In this document: piece after piece, positions 49,301 through 58,040 of the stretch | How positions within the stretch are numbered: position 1 is the first letter of the stretch | How the letters are laid out: each line of letters starts with the position of its first letter | Assembly (NCBI RefSeq): GCF_036347135.1 | Contig: NZ_CP108938.1 | Coordinates: 6,510,001-6,574,000, forward strand | Length of the DNA: 64,000 nt | Reading direction: 5' to 3' | Origin: Streptomyces sp. NBC_00775 | GTDB taxonomy: Bacteria > Actinomycetota > Actinomycetes > Streptomycetales > Streptomycetaceae | Translations under genes and position numbers: made by a program | Notes under the pieces: generated by a model | What the model was told of the DNA's origin: nothing | Database searches by the model: none | Seen by the model: only the letters and a program-made list of their open reading frames with translations

Positions 49301-51302
49301 CCACAAGAAGATGGGCATCACCGCGCGCGGTGCCTGGGAGTCCGTGAAGCGGCACTTCCGGGAGCTGGGCGTCAACACCCAGACCCAGGACTTCACCGTG
49401 GTCGGCGTCGGCGACATGTCCGGTGACGTGTTCGGCAACGGCATGCTGCTCAGCGAGCACATCCGGCTCGTCGCGGCCTTCGACCACCGGCACATCTTCA
49501 TCGACCCGCACCCGGACGCGGAGACCTCGTACGCCGAGCGCCGCCGCCTCTTCGAGCTGCCGCGCTCGTCGTGGGCCGACTACAACAGCGAGCTGATCTC
49601 GTCCGGCGGCGGTGTCTTCCCGCGTACCGCCAAGGCGATCCCGATCAACGCGCATGTCCGCGAGGCCCTCGGCATCGAGTCCGGCATCGTCAAGATGACC
49701 CCGGCCGACCTGATGAAGGCCATCCTCCAGGCGCAGGTCGACCTGCTGTGGAACGGCGGCATCGGTACGTATGTGAAGTCGCACGCCGAGTCGCACGCCG
49801 ATGTCGGCGACAAGGCCAACGACGCGATCCGCGTGGACGGCGCCGATCTGCGCGTCCGGGTCGTCGGCGAGGGCGGCAACCTGGGTCTGACCCAGCTCGG
49901 CCGGATCGAGTTTGCCCAGCACGGCGGCAAGATCAACACGGACGCCATCGACAACAGCGCGGGCGTGGACACCTCCGACCACGAGGTGAACATCAAGATC
50001 CTGCTCAACGCGGTGGTGGCCAACGGCGATCTGACCGTCAAGCAGCGCAACAAGCAGCTCGCCGAGATGACCGACGAGGTCGGCGCCCTGGTGCTGCGCA
50101 ACAACTACGCGCAGAACGTGGCGATCTCCAACGCCCTCGCCCAGTCCCCGAGCATGCTCCACGCCCAGCAGCGCTTCCTGCGCCATCTGGTGCGCGAGGG
50201 TCACCTCGACCGGGCCCTGGAGTTCCTGCCCACCGAGCGGCAGATCCGTGAGCGGCTCAACTCCGGGCAGGGTCTGACCGGTCCGGAGACGGCCGTCCTG
50301 CTGGCGTACACGAAGATCACGGTCTCCGACGAGCTGCTCGCCACCTCGCTGCCCGACGACGCGTATCTGCAGAGCCTGCTGTTCGCGTACTTCCCGACCG
50401 CGCTGCGCGAGAAGTTCCGCGAGCAGATCGAAGCGCACGCACTGAGCCGCGAGATCGTGACGACCGTCCTGGTCAACGACACGGTCAACACGGGCGGTAC
50501 GAGCTTCCTGCACCGCCTCCGCGAGGAGACCGGTGCCTCGCTGGAGGAGATCGTCCGGGCGCAGACCGCGGCCCGCGCGATCTTCGAGTCGAGCAAGGTG
50601 TGGGACGCGGTGGAGGCGCTCGACAGCATCGTCGCCGCCGACGTCCAGACCCGGATCCGGCTGCACTCCCGCCGGCTCGTCGAGCGCGGCACGCGCTGGC
50701 TGCTCAACAACCGGCCGCAGCCGCTCCAGCTCGCCGAGACGATCACGTTCTTCAGTGACGGTGTCGAGCAGGTCTGGTCGGAGCTGCCCAAGCTGCTGCG
50801 CGGCGCGGACCTGGAGTGGTACCAGCAGATCTACGACGAGCTGTCGGGCGCCGGCGTCCCGGACGAGCTGGCCACCCGCGTGGCCGGGTTCTCCTCCGCC
50901 TTCCCGACGCTGGACATCGTCGCGGTGGCCGACCGCACGGGCAAGGACCCGATGGCCGTCGCCGAGGTCTACTACGACCTCGCCGACCGTCTCGGCATCA
51001 CCCAGCTCATGGACCGCATCATCGAGCTCCCGCGCGCCGACCGCTGGCAGTCCATGGCCCGCGCGTCGATCCGCGAGGACCTGTACGCGGCCCACGCGGC
51101 GCTCACCGCCGACGTTCTGGCGGTGGGCAACGGCACCTCGACTCCCGAGCAGCGCTTCAAGGCCTGGGAGGAGAAGAACGCGGCGATCCTCGGCCGGGCC
51201 CGCACGACCCTGGAGGAGATCCAGGGCTCGGACTCGTTCGACCTGGCGAATCTCTCGGTGGCGATGCGGACCATGAGGACGCTGCTGAGGACGCATTCGT
51301 AG
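46362..51302 (+). CDS. gdhB: NAD-specific glutamate dehydrogenase, 180-kDa class
   Basis: 1646 residues, matching the L-180 GDH class first described in Streptomyces clavuligerus. Long regulatory N-terminal region (ACT-like, about 1-700), catalytic domain with GKVARGGLRWSDRREDFRTE (about 842-861) and the lysine motif VPVGAKGGFVAKQLP (about 876-890), NAD-binding GGNLGLTQLGR near 1168-1178 and a helical C-terminus. It deaminates glutamate to 2-oxoglutarate and ammonia for carbon use. ATG 46362 has AGAGGA 3-8 nt upstream. Single gene with its own terminator. Confidence 0.96.
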   Translation: MQTKLDEAKAELLERAARVAENSPVGGHLPTGTTGEGTPDRDTVLAFLQRYYLHTAPEDLTDRDPVDVFGAAFSHYRLAENRPQGTANVRVHTPTVEENGWMCSHSVVEVVTDDMPFLVDSVTNELSRQGRGIHVVIHPQFVVRRDLTGELIEVLPGRPAAEELPHDTHVESWIHVEIDRETDRSDLKQITADLLRVLSDVRESVEDWEKMRDSALRMAEELPKEPTADDLRDQEVEEARELLRWLADDHFTFLGYREYQLRDDDSLAAVPGTGLGILRSDPHHAGEDSHPVSPSFERLPADARAKAREHKLLVLTKANSRATVHRPSYLDYVGVKKFDEHGNVIGERRFLGLFSSAAYTESVRRVPVVRRKVDEVLRGAGFSPNSHDGRDLLQILETYPRDELFQTPPDELRSIVTSVLYLQERRRLRLYLRQDEYGRYYSALVYLPRDRYTTGVRLRIIDILKEELNGTSVDFTAWNTESILSRLHFVVRVEPGTELPQLSDVDKDRIEARLVEAARSWADGFAEALTAECGEERAAELLRRYGNAFPEGYKADHNPRAAVADLVHLEALTRDASKDFALSLYEPVGAAPGERRFKIYRTGEQVSLSAVLPALNRMGVEVTDERPYELRCSDRTTAWIYDFGLRLPKSMNGNGDSLGDDGRERFQEAFAATWTGQAENDGFNALVLSAALTWRQAMVLRAYAKYLRQAGSTFSQDYMEDTLRNNVHTTRLLVSLFEARMSPDRQRAGVELTDALMEELDAALDQVASLDEDRILRSFLNLIKATLRTNFFQEALGAKPHEYVSMKFDPQAIPELPAPRPAYEIWVYSPRVEGVHLRFGKVARGGLRWSDRREDFRTEILGLVKAQMVKNTVIVPVGAKGGFVAKQLPDPSVDRDAWLAEGIRSYRMFISALLDITDNMVGGEVVPPADVVRHDGDDTYLVVAADKGTATFSDIANEVAESYNFWLGDAFASGGSAGYDHKKMGITARGAWESVKRHFRELGVNTQTQDFTVVGVGDMSGDVFGNGMLLSEHIRLVAAFDHRHIFIDPHPDAETSYAERRRLFELPRSSWADYNSELISSGGGVFPRTAKAIPINAHVREALGIESGIVKMTPADLMKAILQAQVDLLWNGGIGTYVKSHAESHADVGDKANDAIRVDGADLRVRVVGEGGNLGLTQLGRIEFAQHGGKINTDAIDNSAGVDTSDHEVNIKILLNAVVANGDLTVKQRNKQLAEMTDEVGALVLRNNYAQNVAISNALAQSPSMLHAQQRFLRHLVREGHLDRALEFLPTERQIRERLNSGQGLTGPETAVLLAYTKITVSDELLATSLPDDAYLQSLLFAYFPTALREKFREQIEAHALSREIVTTVLVNDTVNTGGTSFLHRLREETGASLEEIVRAQTAARAIFESSKVWDAVEALDSIVAADVQTRIRLHSRRLVERGTRWLLNNRPQPLQLAETITFFSDGVEQVWSELPKLLRGADLEWYQQIYDELSGAGVPDELATRVAGFSSAFPTLDIVAVADRTGKDPMAVAEVYYDLADRLGITQLMDRIIELPRADRWQSMARASIREDLYAAHAALTADVLAVGNGTSTPEQRFKAWEEKNAAILGRARTTLEEIQGSDSFDLANLSVAMRTMRTLLRTHS

Positions 51303-51304
51303 TT

Positions 51305-51349
51305 CGTACGTCTCGTATGTCTTGTACGTCTCGTACATCTCGTACGTCG
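51305..51349 (+). repeat. Five tandem 9-bp units after gdh
   Basis: CGTACGTCT, CGTATGTCT, TGTACGTCT, CGTACATCT, CGTACGTCG follow one another without gaps, starting 3 nt after the gdh stop. Each unit contains a near-palindromic CGTACG. Confidence 0.9.
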
Positions 51350-51351
51350 AT

Positions 51352-51394
51352 GGGGGCGCCCCCGGTCTTGATGGCCGGGGGCGCCCCCGTTTTC
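51352..51394 (+). terminator. gdh terminator
   Basis: GGGGGCGCCCCCGG (51352-51365) pairs with CCGGGGGCGCCCCC (51375-51388), 9-nt loop, then GTTTTCTT. Confidence 0.9.
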
Positions 51395-51455
51395 TTGTCG
51401 ATCTCTGGGAGAAACCGAAGCTGGAATTTACCTATTACTGATAAAAGGGACAATT

Positions 51456-52001
51456 GTGACTGTGAATCTCTCCGAGGGGCGGGCCCGTGTGGGCCGCCAG
51501 GCCCCCGCGCCCCCTCAGACTCCCGCGCCCCGTCAGGCTCCCGCGTCGCCGACCGTCCCGCCCGTCACCCGTCCCGGAGTGCTCGCGCGGACCCGGCGGA
51601 TCGCCCTCGAAGTGGCCAAGTTCGGGGTCGTCGGCGGCAGCGGAGTCGCGGTCAACTTTCTGGTCTTCAATCTTCTCCTGCATGGCCTGAAGTGGGCCCC
51701 GATGGCCGCCACGGTCATCGCCAGCTGTGTCGCCATGGCGACCAACTACCTCGGCTTCCGGTTCTTCGCGTACCGCGACCGGGCCTCGCGCACCCGGCGG
51801 CAGATCGCCCTGTTCTTCGTCTTCAGCGGCATCGGGGTCGTCATGGAGAGCGCGCTGTTCTACGTCGGCTACCACGGCCTGGGGATGAGCGGCCCGCTCG
51901 GCTCGAACCTGGCCAAGGCGGTGTCGATCGTGCTGGCCTCGGCCTTCCGGTTCCTGGTGTATCGAACGTGGGTGTTCGAGCAGGCGAAGCACGGCCGGTA
52001 A
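51456..52001 (+). CDS. GtrA-family membrane protein
   Basis: 181 residues. The first ~45 are Pro/Ala/Arg-rich and cytoplasmic, then four transmembrane helices (KFGVVGGSGVAVNFLVFNLLL, ATVIASCVAMATNYLGFRFF, IALFFVFSGIGVVMESALF, AKAVSIVLASAFRFLVYRTWVF in parts). GtrA proteins are thought to move polyprenyl-linked sugars across the membrane. GTG 51456 with AAAAGGGA 7 nt upstream. It precedes the TagF-like gene by 19 nt, so it is probably in one operon. Confidence 0.92.
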   Translation: MTVNLSEGRARVGRQAPAPPQTPAPRQAPASPTVPPVTRPGVLARTRRIALEVAKFGVVGGSGVAVNFLVFNLLLHGLKWAPMAATVIASCVAMATNYLGFRFFAYRDRASRTRRQIALFFVFSGIGVVMESALFYVGYHGLGMSGPLGSNLAKAVSIVLASAFRFLVYRTWVFEQAKHGR

Positions 52002-52020
52002 CGAGCCGTCGCCGAGGGTT

Positions 52021-54957
52021 ATGTCTAGTATTAGTAGGATGAATGTGGATCAGCGCCGCCCGCCCGCCGGATCCGAGGCCGTGCCCGCCGAATCCGAGTC
52101 GGTGCCGGACGTCTCCGTGGTCGTCATCGTCTACAACGACGCCGCCCGGCTGCCCACGGCCGTGCGCTCCGTCCTCGGCCAGACGCTGCGCAGCGTCGAG
52201 ATCGTCATCGTCGACGACCGCAGCACGGACGGCTCGTACGAGGTGGCGCGGGGGCTGGCCGCCGAGCACCCCGACCGCGTGCGCGCCTTCCAGCTGCCGG
52301 AGAACAGCGGCGGCTGCGGCGCCCCCCGCAACCACGGCGTCCGCCAGGCCCGCGGCGACTACGTCCTCTTCCTCGACAGCGACGACGTACTGGAGCGCAA
52401 CGCCTGCCGCAACATGCTGGAGGCCGCCGAGACCACCGGCGCCGACCTCGTCGCCGGCCTGTGCGTGCGGGTGCACGTGGACTCGCGCACGGGCAAGGAG
52501 GTCAAGTGGTACCCCTGGCTGTACGAGCGCACCCGCACCCTGGAGTCGGTCTCCGAGCTGCCGGATCTGCTGGTCTTCGACACCCTGTCCACGAACAAGT
52601 GCTACCGCAGGCGGTTCCTGCTGGACGCGGGCCTGGAGTTCCCGGTCGGGATCCACTACGAGGACCTGCTCTTCTCCGCGCAGGCGTACGTGGCCGCCCG
52701 CCGCATCACCCTCATCCCCAACCGGGTCTACGACTGGCGGGTCGTGGAGAAACCGGCGGAGGCGGCGGCCAGGTCCATCAGCAACCGGCGTGACGAGATC
52801 GCCAACTTCACGCACCGCATGGAGATCCACCGCCGGGTCGACCGACTCCTCGCCGACAACGGCCTGCTGGAGCTGAAGTTCGCCAAGGACGTCAAGTGGC
52901 TCAAGCACGACCTCGTGCTGCATCTGCGTGAACTGCCGTTCCGTGACGCGGCCTACCGGCAGGAGTTCGCGGAGATCGCCCGCGCGTACCTGGAGTCGAT
53001 CGACCGCGCCGCCTTCGACGAGGCCGAGCCCATCCACGCCATCTGCGCCTATCTCCTCCAGGTGGGCGACTGGGACAACCTGCTCCCCGCCGTGGACACG
53101 CTCACCAACCGCGACAAGATCTCCTCGCCGCTCGTCGAGCGCGACGGGCGCGTGTACTGGTGCGCCGAGCACCTGGACGACCCCTTCGGCCGGCATGTCC
53201 TGGACGTCACCGAACTCGGCCACCACGCCAAGCCGGTCGAGAAGATGTTCCTGCGCAACGAGCTGACCTCCTACGAGGAGTCCCACGGAGAGGTGCGGCT
53301 GACCGGGCGGATCACCAACCCGCTCGGGGTTGTCCCGCCCGGCGCCCGGCTCGCCGGGGAGCTGGAGTTCTACGCCCGCCGTCCGGGCGTGCGCTTCCAG
53401 ACGTTCCGCTTCCCGGTGGCGAGCGTGCGGCACGAGGGCCGGGCCATCACCTGGGAGACCCCGGTCGACCTCGCGGCCGTCAGACCGCTGGGCATCGTGG
53501 ACGCCGTGTGGGACGTACGACTCCACCTCGACGTCGACGACGTACGCACCACGACCCGGCTCACGGCCGCCGCACTCGACCTGGCCGCCGGCCCGTCGCC
53601 CGTGCGGCCCCGGCTCACCCGTCTGGTGGCCGACCGCATCGAGCCGATGGTCTCCTCGCGCGGACACCTCTCCTTCCGGCTCGTCCCGGACAAGAAGGCG
53701 AACGACGTCGTCCGGCGGGGTGTGCACGGCCGGGCCGGCACGCTCGCCAAGTCCGGCTACCGTAGGGCCAGGGCGCTGCGCAAGGAGCTCACCTCCGCCG
53801 ACACCAAACTCCGGCTGTACCACGAGGTGTTCAGCCGGCTGCCGGTCAGGAAGGGCCTCGTCGTCTTCGAGAGCCACCTGGGCCGGCAGTACAGCGACAG
53901 CCCCAGGGCGATCTACGAGGAGATGCGCCGCCAGGGCCTGGAGTTCGAGGCGGTGTGGGCGTACGCGGGCGGTCCGGAGGGCTTCCCGTCCGACGCCACC
54001 CTCGTACGCCGCTGGTCGGTGCCGTATCTCAAGGCGCTCGCGCAGGCCGAGTTCTGGGTCGACAACCAGAGCTACCCGCTGAAGCTCACCAAGCGGCCGC
54101 AGACGACGTATCTCCAGACCTGGCACGGCTCCGCGCTCAAGCGGATGGGCTTCGACGAACCCGAGTGGAAGGTCAAGTCCCGTGCGGAGCAGGCCGAGCA
54201 GCAGCGCACCCTCGACCGCTTCGACCGGTTCCTGATCCGCTCCGAGCACGATGTGCGCACCCTCGCACGGGCGTTCCGGCTCCAGGAGCGGACGCTGCTG
54301 CGGGTGGGCTACCCGCGCAACGACGCGCTCGTCCGGGCCAGGGAGCGGGAAGAGAACACCGGGCGTCGTGAACGCGGGCCCCTCGCCGCCGAGTTGGGCA
54401 TCCCCGAGGACAGACAGATCCTGCTGTACGCCCCGACCTTCCGGCAACGCGGCGGCGCGGGACAGCGGCGGTTCGAGCTGCCCTTCGACGTGGAGCGCTT
54501 CGCCGACACCTTCGGCGACCGCTACGTCCTCCTCGTCCGCTCCCACTACCTCAACCACGTCGTCCTGCCGCCCTCCGTGCGCGGCCGCGTCATCGACGTG
54601 ACGGCGCACCACGACATGACCCCGCTGCTCGCGCTCGCCGACGGCCTGATCACCGACTACTCCTCGGTGATGTTCGACTACGCCCTCCTCGACCGGCCGA
54701 TGTTCTTCTTCGCCTACGACTACGAGGAGTACGTGCACGAGGGTCGCGGGACCTACTTCGACCTGTTGGAGAGGGCGCCCGGTCCCGTCGTACGCACCGA
54801 GGACGAACTGCACACGTCCCTCGGCTCGTTGGAGGAGCAGGTGACCAAGTACGCGGCCCGGCGGGAGCAGTTCACCGCAGAGTTCGGCGAGTACGACAAG
54901 GGCACCGCGGCCCGGAGCATCGTCGACCAGTTCTTCGCGCAGTGGAGGCGTGGATGA
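52021..54957 (+). CDS. Bifunctional GT2 glycosyltransferase / TagF-like glycerophosphotransferase
   Basis: 978 residues. The N-terminal GT-A domain (about 28-260) has VSVVVIVYNDAARLPTAVRS, IVDDRSTDGS and the DXD-like FLDSDD. A middle all-beta linker (~400-560) follows. The C-terminal CDP-glycerol glycerophosphotransferase domain (about 620-970) has FESHLGRQYSDSPRAIYEEM, TWHGSALKRMGFD, LYAPTFRQ and GLITDYSSVMFDYALLDRP. Predicted to add sugar and (glycerol-)phosphate units to a wall teichoic-acid-like polymer. ATG 52021 has GAGGG upstream; ATG 52039 is an alternative. Overlaps the next gene. Confidence 0.9.
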   Translation: MSSISRMNVDQRRPPAGSEAVPAESESVPDVSVVVIVYNDAARLPTAVRSVLGQTLRSVEIVIVDDRSTDGSYEVARGLAAEHPDRVRAFQLPENSGGCGAPRNHGVRQARGDYVLFLDSDDVLERNACRNMLEAAETTGADLVAGLCVRVHVDSRTGKEVKWYPWLYERTRTLESVSELPDLLVFDTLSTNKCYRRRFLLDAGLEFPVGIHYEDLLFSAQAYVAARRITLIPNRVYDWRVVEKPAEAAARSISNRRDEIANFTHRMEIHRRVDRLLADNGLLELKFAKDVKWLKHDLVLHLRELPFRDAAYRQEFAEIARAYLESIDRAAFDEAEPIHAICAYLLQVGDWDNLLPAVDTLTNRDKISSPLVERDGRVYWCAEHLDDPFGRHVLDVTELGHHAKPVEKMFLRNELTSYEESHGEVRLTGRITNPLGVVPPGARLAGELEFYARRPGVRFQTFRFPVASVRHEGRAITWETPVDLAAVRPLGIVDAVWDVRLHLDVDDVRTTTRLTAAALDLAAGPSPVRPRLTRLVADRIEPMVSSRGHLSFRLVPDKKANDVVRRGVHGRAGTLAKSGYRRARALRKELTSADTKLRLYHEVFSRLPVRKGLVVFESHLGRQYSDSPRAIYEEMRRQGLEFEAVWAYAGGPEGFPSDATLVRRWSVPYLKALAQAEFWVDNQSYPLKLTKRPQTTYLQTWHGSALKRMGFDEPEWKVKSRAEQAEQQRTLDRFDRFLIRSEHDVRTLARAFRLQERTLLRVGYPRNDALVRAREREENTGRRERGPLAAELGIPEDRQILLYAPTFRQRGGAGQRRFELPFDVERFADTFGDRYVLLVRSHYLNHVVLPPSVRGRVIDVTAHHDMTPLLALADGLITDYSSVMFDYALLDRPMFFFAYDYEEYVHEGRGTYFDLLERAPGPVVRTEDELHTSLGSLEEQVTKYAARREQFTAEFGEYDKGTAARSIVDQFFAQWRRG

Positions 54958-56111
54958 CCGAGTATCCGCAGCGGGACATCTTCTTCGTCTCCAACAGTGT
55001 CGACGAGCTCGGCGGGGTCACCAGCTGGTCCCACCAGATGGCCCGCCTCTTCACCGAGAACGGCCACCGCGTCCACGTCGTCGGCATCACCGAGCCCGCC
55101 GTCGTCCAGGAGCTGGGCGAACTCCCGTACCCCACCACGACGTTGTACGACGTCCACCCGCCCCAGGTGGGCTCCGCGCGCGGCCTCAAGGGGCGGCTCG
55201 ACGTCACCGAGCGGAAGCTGCGCGCCGAACGCGCGGCGGGCATGCGGGAACAGGCGGCCAAGCTGACCGCGCTGTTCCGCTCCGCGCGCCCCGGTGCCGT
55301 CGTGATCGTCACGCAGGTGTGGGCCATGGAGTGGGTGGAGCTCGCCGACACCACCGGCCTGACCGTCATCGGCATGAGCCACGAGTCCTTCGTGTACTGC
55401 AAGAAGACCTCGCGCTTCCGGCGGGTGCGGAAGCACTACAAGGACGTCGACCGGATGCTGGCGCTCACCCGCGAGGACGCCGACCTGTGGATCGGGCAGG
55501 GCATGAACAACGCGTCCTTCATGCCGAACCCCATCCCGTTCATGCCCGGCGTGCCCTCGCCGCGCACCGAGAACGTCGTGGTCAGCGTCGGCCGGCTGCA
55601 CGACCAGAAGGGCATCGACATGCTCCTCGACACCTGGGCCGAGGTCGCGCCGCGCCACCCCGACTGGCGGCTGCGCATCTACGGCTCGGGCGAGGACGAG
55701 GACGAGGAGATCCTGAAGAAGCAGTGCACCGCCCTCGGCCTCGACGACTCCGTCGACTGGATGGGCAGCACGAGCGACGTCCCGTCCGCACTGCGCGGCG
55801 GCTCCGTCTTCGTCCTCTCCTCCCGCGGCGAGGGCTTCCCCCTCGCCCTCATGGAAGCCATGGCCACCGGCGTCCCCTGCGCCGCCTTCGACTGCGCCCC
55901 CGGCGTCCACGAGATCATCCACGACGGCGAGGACGGCCTCCTCGCCACCCTCGGCAACACCGGCGAACTCGCCCGCCGCCTCGACACGTTGATGTCCGAC
56001 AGAACCCTGCGGGACACGATGGGCGACGCGGCGCGCACGAACATCCAGCGCTATGCGACGGACGAGATCGTGCGGAGGTGGGAGGAGTTGTTCGCGTTCC
56101 TGGAGAGGTAG
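54954..56111 (+). CDS. GT4-family glycosyltransferase
   Basis: 385 residues. GT-B fold: N-terminal DIFFVSNSVDELGGVTSWSH, then VVVSVGRLHDQKGIDMLLDTWAEV at about 205-228 and the donor-binding SSRGEGFPLALMEAMATGVPCAAFD at about 290-315 with the EX7E pair. Probably transfers a nucleotide-sugar-derived hexose onto the wall polymer or its linker. ATG 54954 overlaps the preceding stop (ATGA) and has GGAGG 6 nt upstream, so it is coupled to the TagF-like gene. Confidence 0.93.
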   Translation: MTEYPQRDIFFVSNSVDELGGVTSWSHQMARLFTENGHRVHVVGITEPAVVQELGELPYPTTTLYDVHPPQVGSARGLKGRLDVTERKLRAERAAGMREQAAKLTALFRSARPGAVVIVTQVWAMEWVELADTTGLTVIGMSHESFVYCKKTSRFRRVRKHYKDVDRMLALTREDADLWIGQGMNNASFMPNPIPFMPGVPSPRTENVVVSVGRLHDQKGIDMLLDTWAEVAPRHPDWRLRIYGSGEDEDEEILKKQCTALGLDDSVDWMGSTSDVPSALRGGSVFVLSSRGEGFPLALMEAMATGVPCAAFDCAPGVHEIIHDGEDGLLATLGNTGELARRLDTLMSDRTLRDTMGDAARTNIQRYATDEIVRRWEELFAFLER

Positions 56112-56157
56112 GAGATTTCCAGGGGCTCCGGGGCGTGAGGTCTCCGCCCCACTGTGG

Positions 56158-56188
56158 CGCGCCCCAAAGGGGCGCGGGGAACTGCGCG
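56158..56188. repeat. Dispersed palindromic repeat, third location
   Basis: CGCGCCCC-AAA-GGGGCGCG (56158-56176) is a perfect 8-bp hairpin, and 56169-56188 GGGGCGCGGGGAACTGCGCG matches the arm of the palindrome at 6493-6512. It lies between the convergent GT4 and TagH-like genes and may serve as a terminator. Confidence 0.8.
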
Positions 56189-56254
56189 CTCAGCCACACA
56201 CAACCCGCAGCCGACAACGCGCAGCTCCCCGCACCCCCTACGTCGCTCGCCCGC

Positions 56255-57088
56255 CTACTTCCCCGTGAACTTCTCGTACTCCTTCAGCACATCCTCCGTA
56301 GCCCCGTCCATGCGGAGCTCCCCCCGCTCAAGCCACAACACCCGATCACACGTATCCCGGATCGACTTGTTGTTGTGGCTCACGAGGAACACCGTCCCCG
56401 CACTCTTCCGCAACTCCCGAATCCGAGCCTCAGAGCGCTTCTGGAAGGAGCGATCCCCCGTCGCGAGGGCCTCGTCGATCATCAGCACGTCGTGGTCCTT
56501 GGCCGCCGCGATGGAGAACCGGAGCCGCGCCGCCATCCCGGAGGAATACGTCCGCATGGGCAGCGTGATGAAGTCGCCCTTCTCGTTGATGCCGGAGAAG
56601 TCGACGATCTCCTGGTAACGCTCCCTCACCTGCTCGCGCGACATGCCCATGGCCAGTCCGCCGAGGTAGACGTTCCGCTCGCCGGTGAGGTCGTTCATCA
56701 GGGCCGCGTTGACGCCGAGGAGCGAGGGCTGGCCGTCGGTGTAGATCTTGCCGTTCTCCACGGGGAGGAGGCCCGCGACCGCCTTGAGCAGGGTGGACTT
56801 GCCCGAGCCGTTGGTGCCGATCAGACCGATGGCCTCGCCCCGGTACGCCGTGAAGGAGACGCTCTTGACGGCGTGCACCTTGCGCACCCCGGCCGCCTTC
56901 TCGGTCTGCTTGCGGCGCAGGATGCGGTTGAGGGCGGCGGTGGCGCTGCCCCGCCCGGCGCCCGTGCCGTTGACGCGGTAGACGATGTCGACGCGGTCGG
57001 CGACGACGGTGGGGACACGCGCCTCGGGGGCGTTCGCGGAGGCGCCCGCCGGGGCGTCCTCGTACGTCTTGGTCATGATGTCAGCCAC
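56255..57088 (-). CDS. ABC exporter ATPase, TagH/Wzt type
   Basis: 277 residues. Walker A GLIGTNGSGKSTLL at about 88-101, signature YSSGMAARLRFSIA, Walker B DVLMIDEALATGD and H-loop VSHN. The pattern EALATGDRSFQKRSEARIREL is typical of polysaccharide and teichoic-acid exporters. No C-terminal carbohydrate-binding extension, so it is the short form. Start GTG 57088 overlaps the permease stop by 8 nt; an ATG at 57076 is an alternative. Works with the adjacent permease. Confidence 0.93.
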   Translation of the reverse strand: MADIMTKTYEDAPAGASANAPEARVPTVVADRVDIVYRVNGTGAGRGSATAALNRILRRKQTEKAAGVRKVHAVKSVSFTAYRGEAIGLIGTNGSGKSTLLKAVAGLLPVENGKIYTDGQPSLLGVNAALMNDLTGERNVYLGGLAMGMSREQVRERYQEIVDFSGINEKGDFITLPMRTYSSGMAARLRFSIAAAKDHDVLMIDEALATGDRSFQKRSEARIRELRKSAGTVFLVSHNNKSIRDTCDRVLWLERGELRMDGATEDVLKEYEKFTGK

Positions 57089-58001
57089 GTCCGTACGTCT
57101 CCTCGGCCTTCCAGAAGTAGATGAAGCCGCCGACCCCGGCGACCAGCGCCCAGCCGATCGCCAGCGCCCACACGTGGTGCGGCAGCTGGTGGGCGTGGAA
57201 GCTGTCGATGAGGGCGAAGCGCATCAGGTCGATGTAGACGGCGGCCGGGTTGCCTTCCAGCGCGACCATCGCCCAGTGCGGCATGTGGCTGTGCTTGAGC
57301 GTCGCGGCGATGCTCCACATGACACCGGAGACGTACATCCAGGTGCGGAGCACGAACGGCATGAGCTGCGCGATGTCCGGCGTCTTGGCGCCCATCCGCG
57401 CCATGACCATCGCCACGCCCGCGTTGAAGACGAACTGCAGCACGAGCACGGGCACGGCGAGCAGCCACGACGCGCTCACCGGAACGCCGAAGCAGAGCAG
57501 GATGACGACCAGCGCGGCCATCGAGAACAGCAGCTGCTGGAGCTGCTGGATGGCGTACGACACCGGCAGCGCGGCCCGCGGGAAGTGCAGGGCGCGGACC
57601 AGGCCGAGGCTGCCGGAGATCGCCCGGGTGCCCGCCATGATCGAGCTCTGGGTGAAGGTCCAGATGAAGACGCCGGTGACCAGGAACGGGACGAAGTCCG
57701 GCACGCCGTGCTTGGTGCCGAGCAGCACACCGAAGATGAAGTAGTAGACCGCCGCGTTCAGCAGCGGGGTCATCACCTGCCACACCTGGCCGAGCTTCGC
57801 CTGGCTGTACTGGGCGGTGAGCTTGGCGGTGGCGAAGGCGGTGATGAAGTGGCGCCGCGCCCACAGCTCGCGGACGTACGCGGGCAGGGTCGGACGGGCG
57901 CCGCTGACGGTGAGGCCGTACCGGGCGGCGAGCGCCGCGGCGTCGTCGGTGGGGGAGCCCGGTGTCGCTGTCGGGGGCGGTGTGTGGAGGACCTGGCTCA
58001 C
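57081..58001 (-). CDS. ABC exporter permease, TagG/Wzm type
   Basis: 306 residues with six transmembrane helices (about 68-290) after a soluble N-terminus. ABC2-type motifs: RHFITAFATAKLTAQYSQAKLGQVWQ (in outline), and the LGLVRALHFPRAALPVSYAIQQLQQ coupling region. Predicted to form the membrane channel for a lipid-linked wall glycopolymer, driven by the TagH-like ATPase encoded immediately downstream. Start GTG 58001 faces the divergent tetR gene; no strong ribosome site. Confidence 0.92.
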   Translation of the reverse strand: MSQVLHTPPPTATPGSPTDDAAALAARYGLTVSGARPTLPAYVRELWARRHFITAFATAKLTAQYSQAKLGQVWQVMTPLLNAAVYYFIFGVLLGTKHGVPDFVPFLVTGVFIWTFTQSSIMAGTRAISGSLGLVRALHFPRAALPVSYAIQQLQQLLFSMAALVVILLCFGVPVSASWLLAVPVLVLQFVFNAGVAMVMARMGAKTPDIAQLMPFVLRTWMYVSGVMWSIAATLKHSHMPHWAMVALEGNPAAVYIDLMRFALIDSFHAHQLPHHVWALAIGWALVAGVGGFIYFWKAEETYGRG

Positions 58002-58040
58002 ATCCGCTGCTTTCGCTCGGGGGGTGGGGTGCGCGGGGTC

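Noticed and set aside
46446..51338. 1630-codon open frame on the minus strand opposite gdh (similar long antisense frames oppose secA at 39168-42554 and manB at 4929-6398)
   Set aside because: These arise from extreme third-position GC on the coding strand. The translations are Val/Leu/Gly/Arg-rich without domains, and the plus-strand genes are certain.
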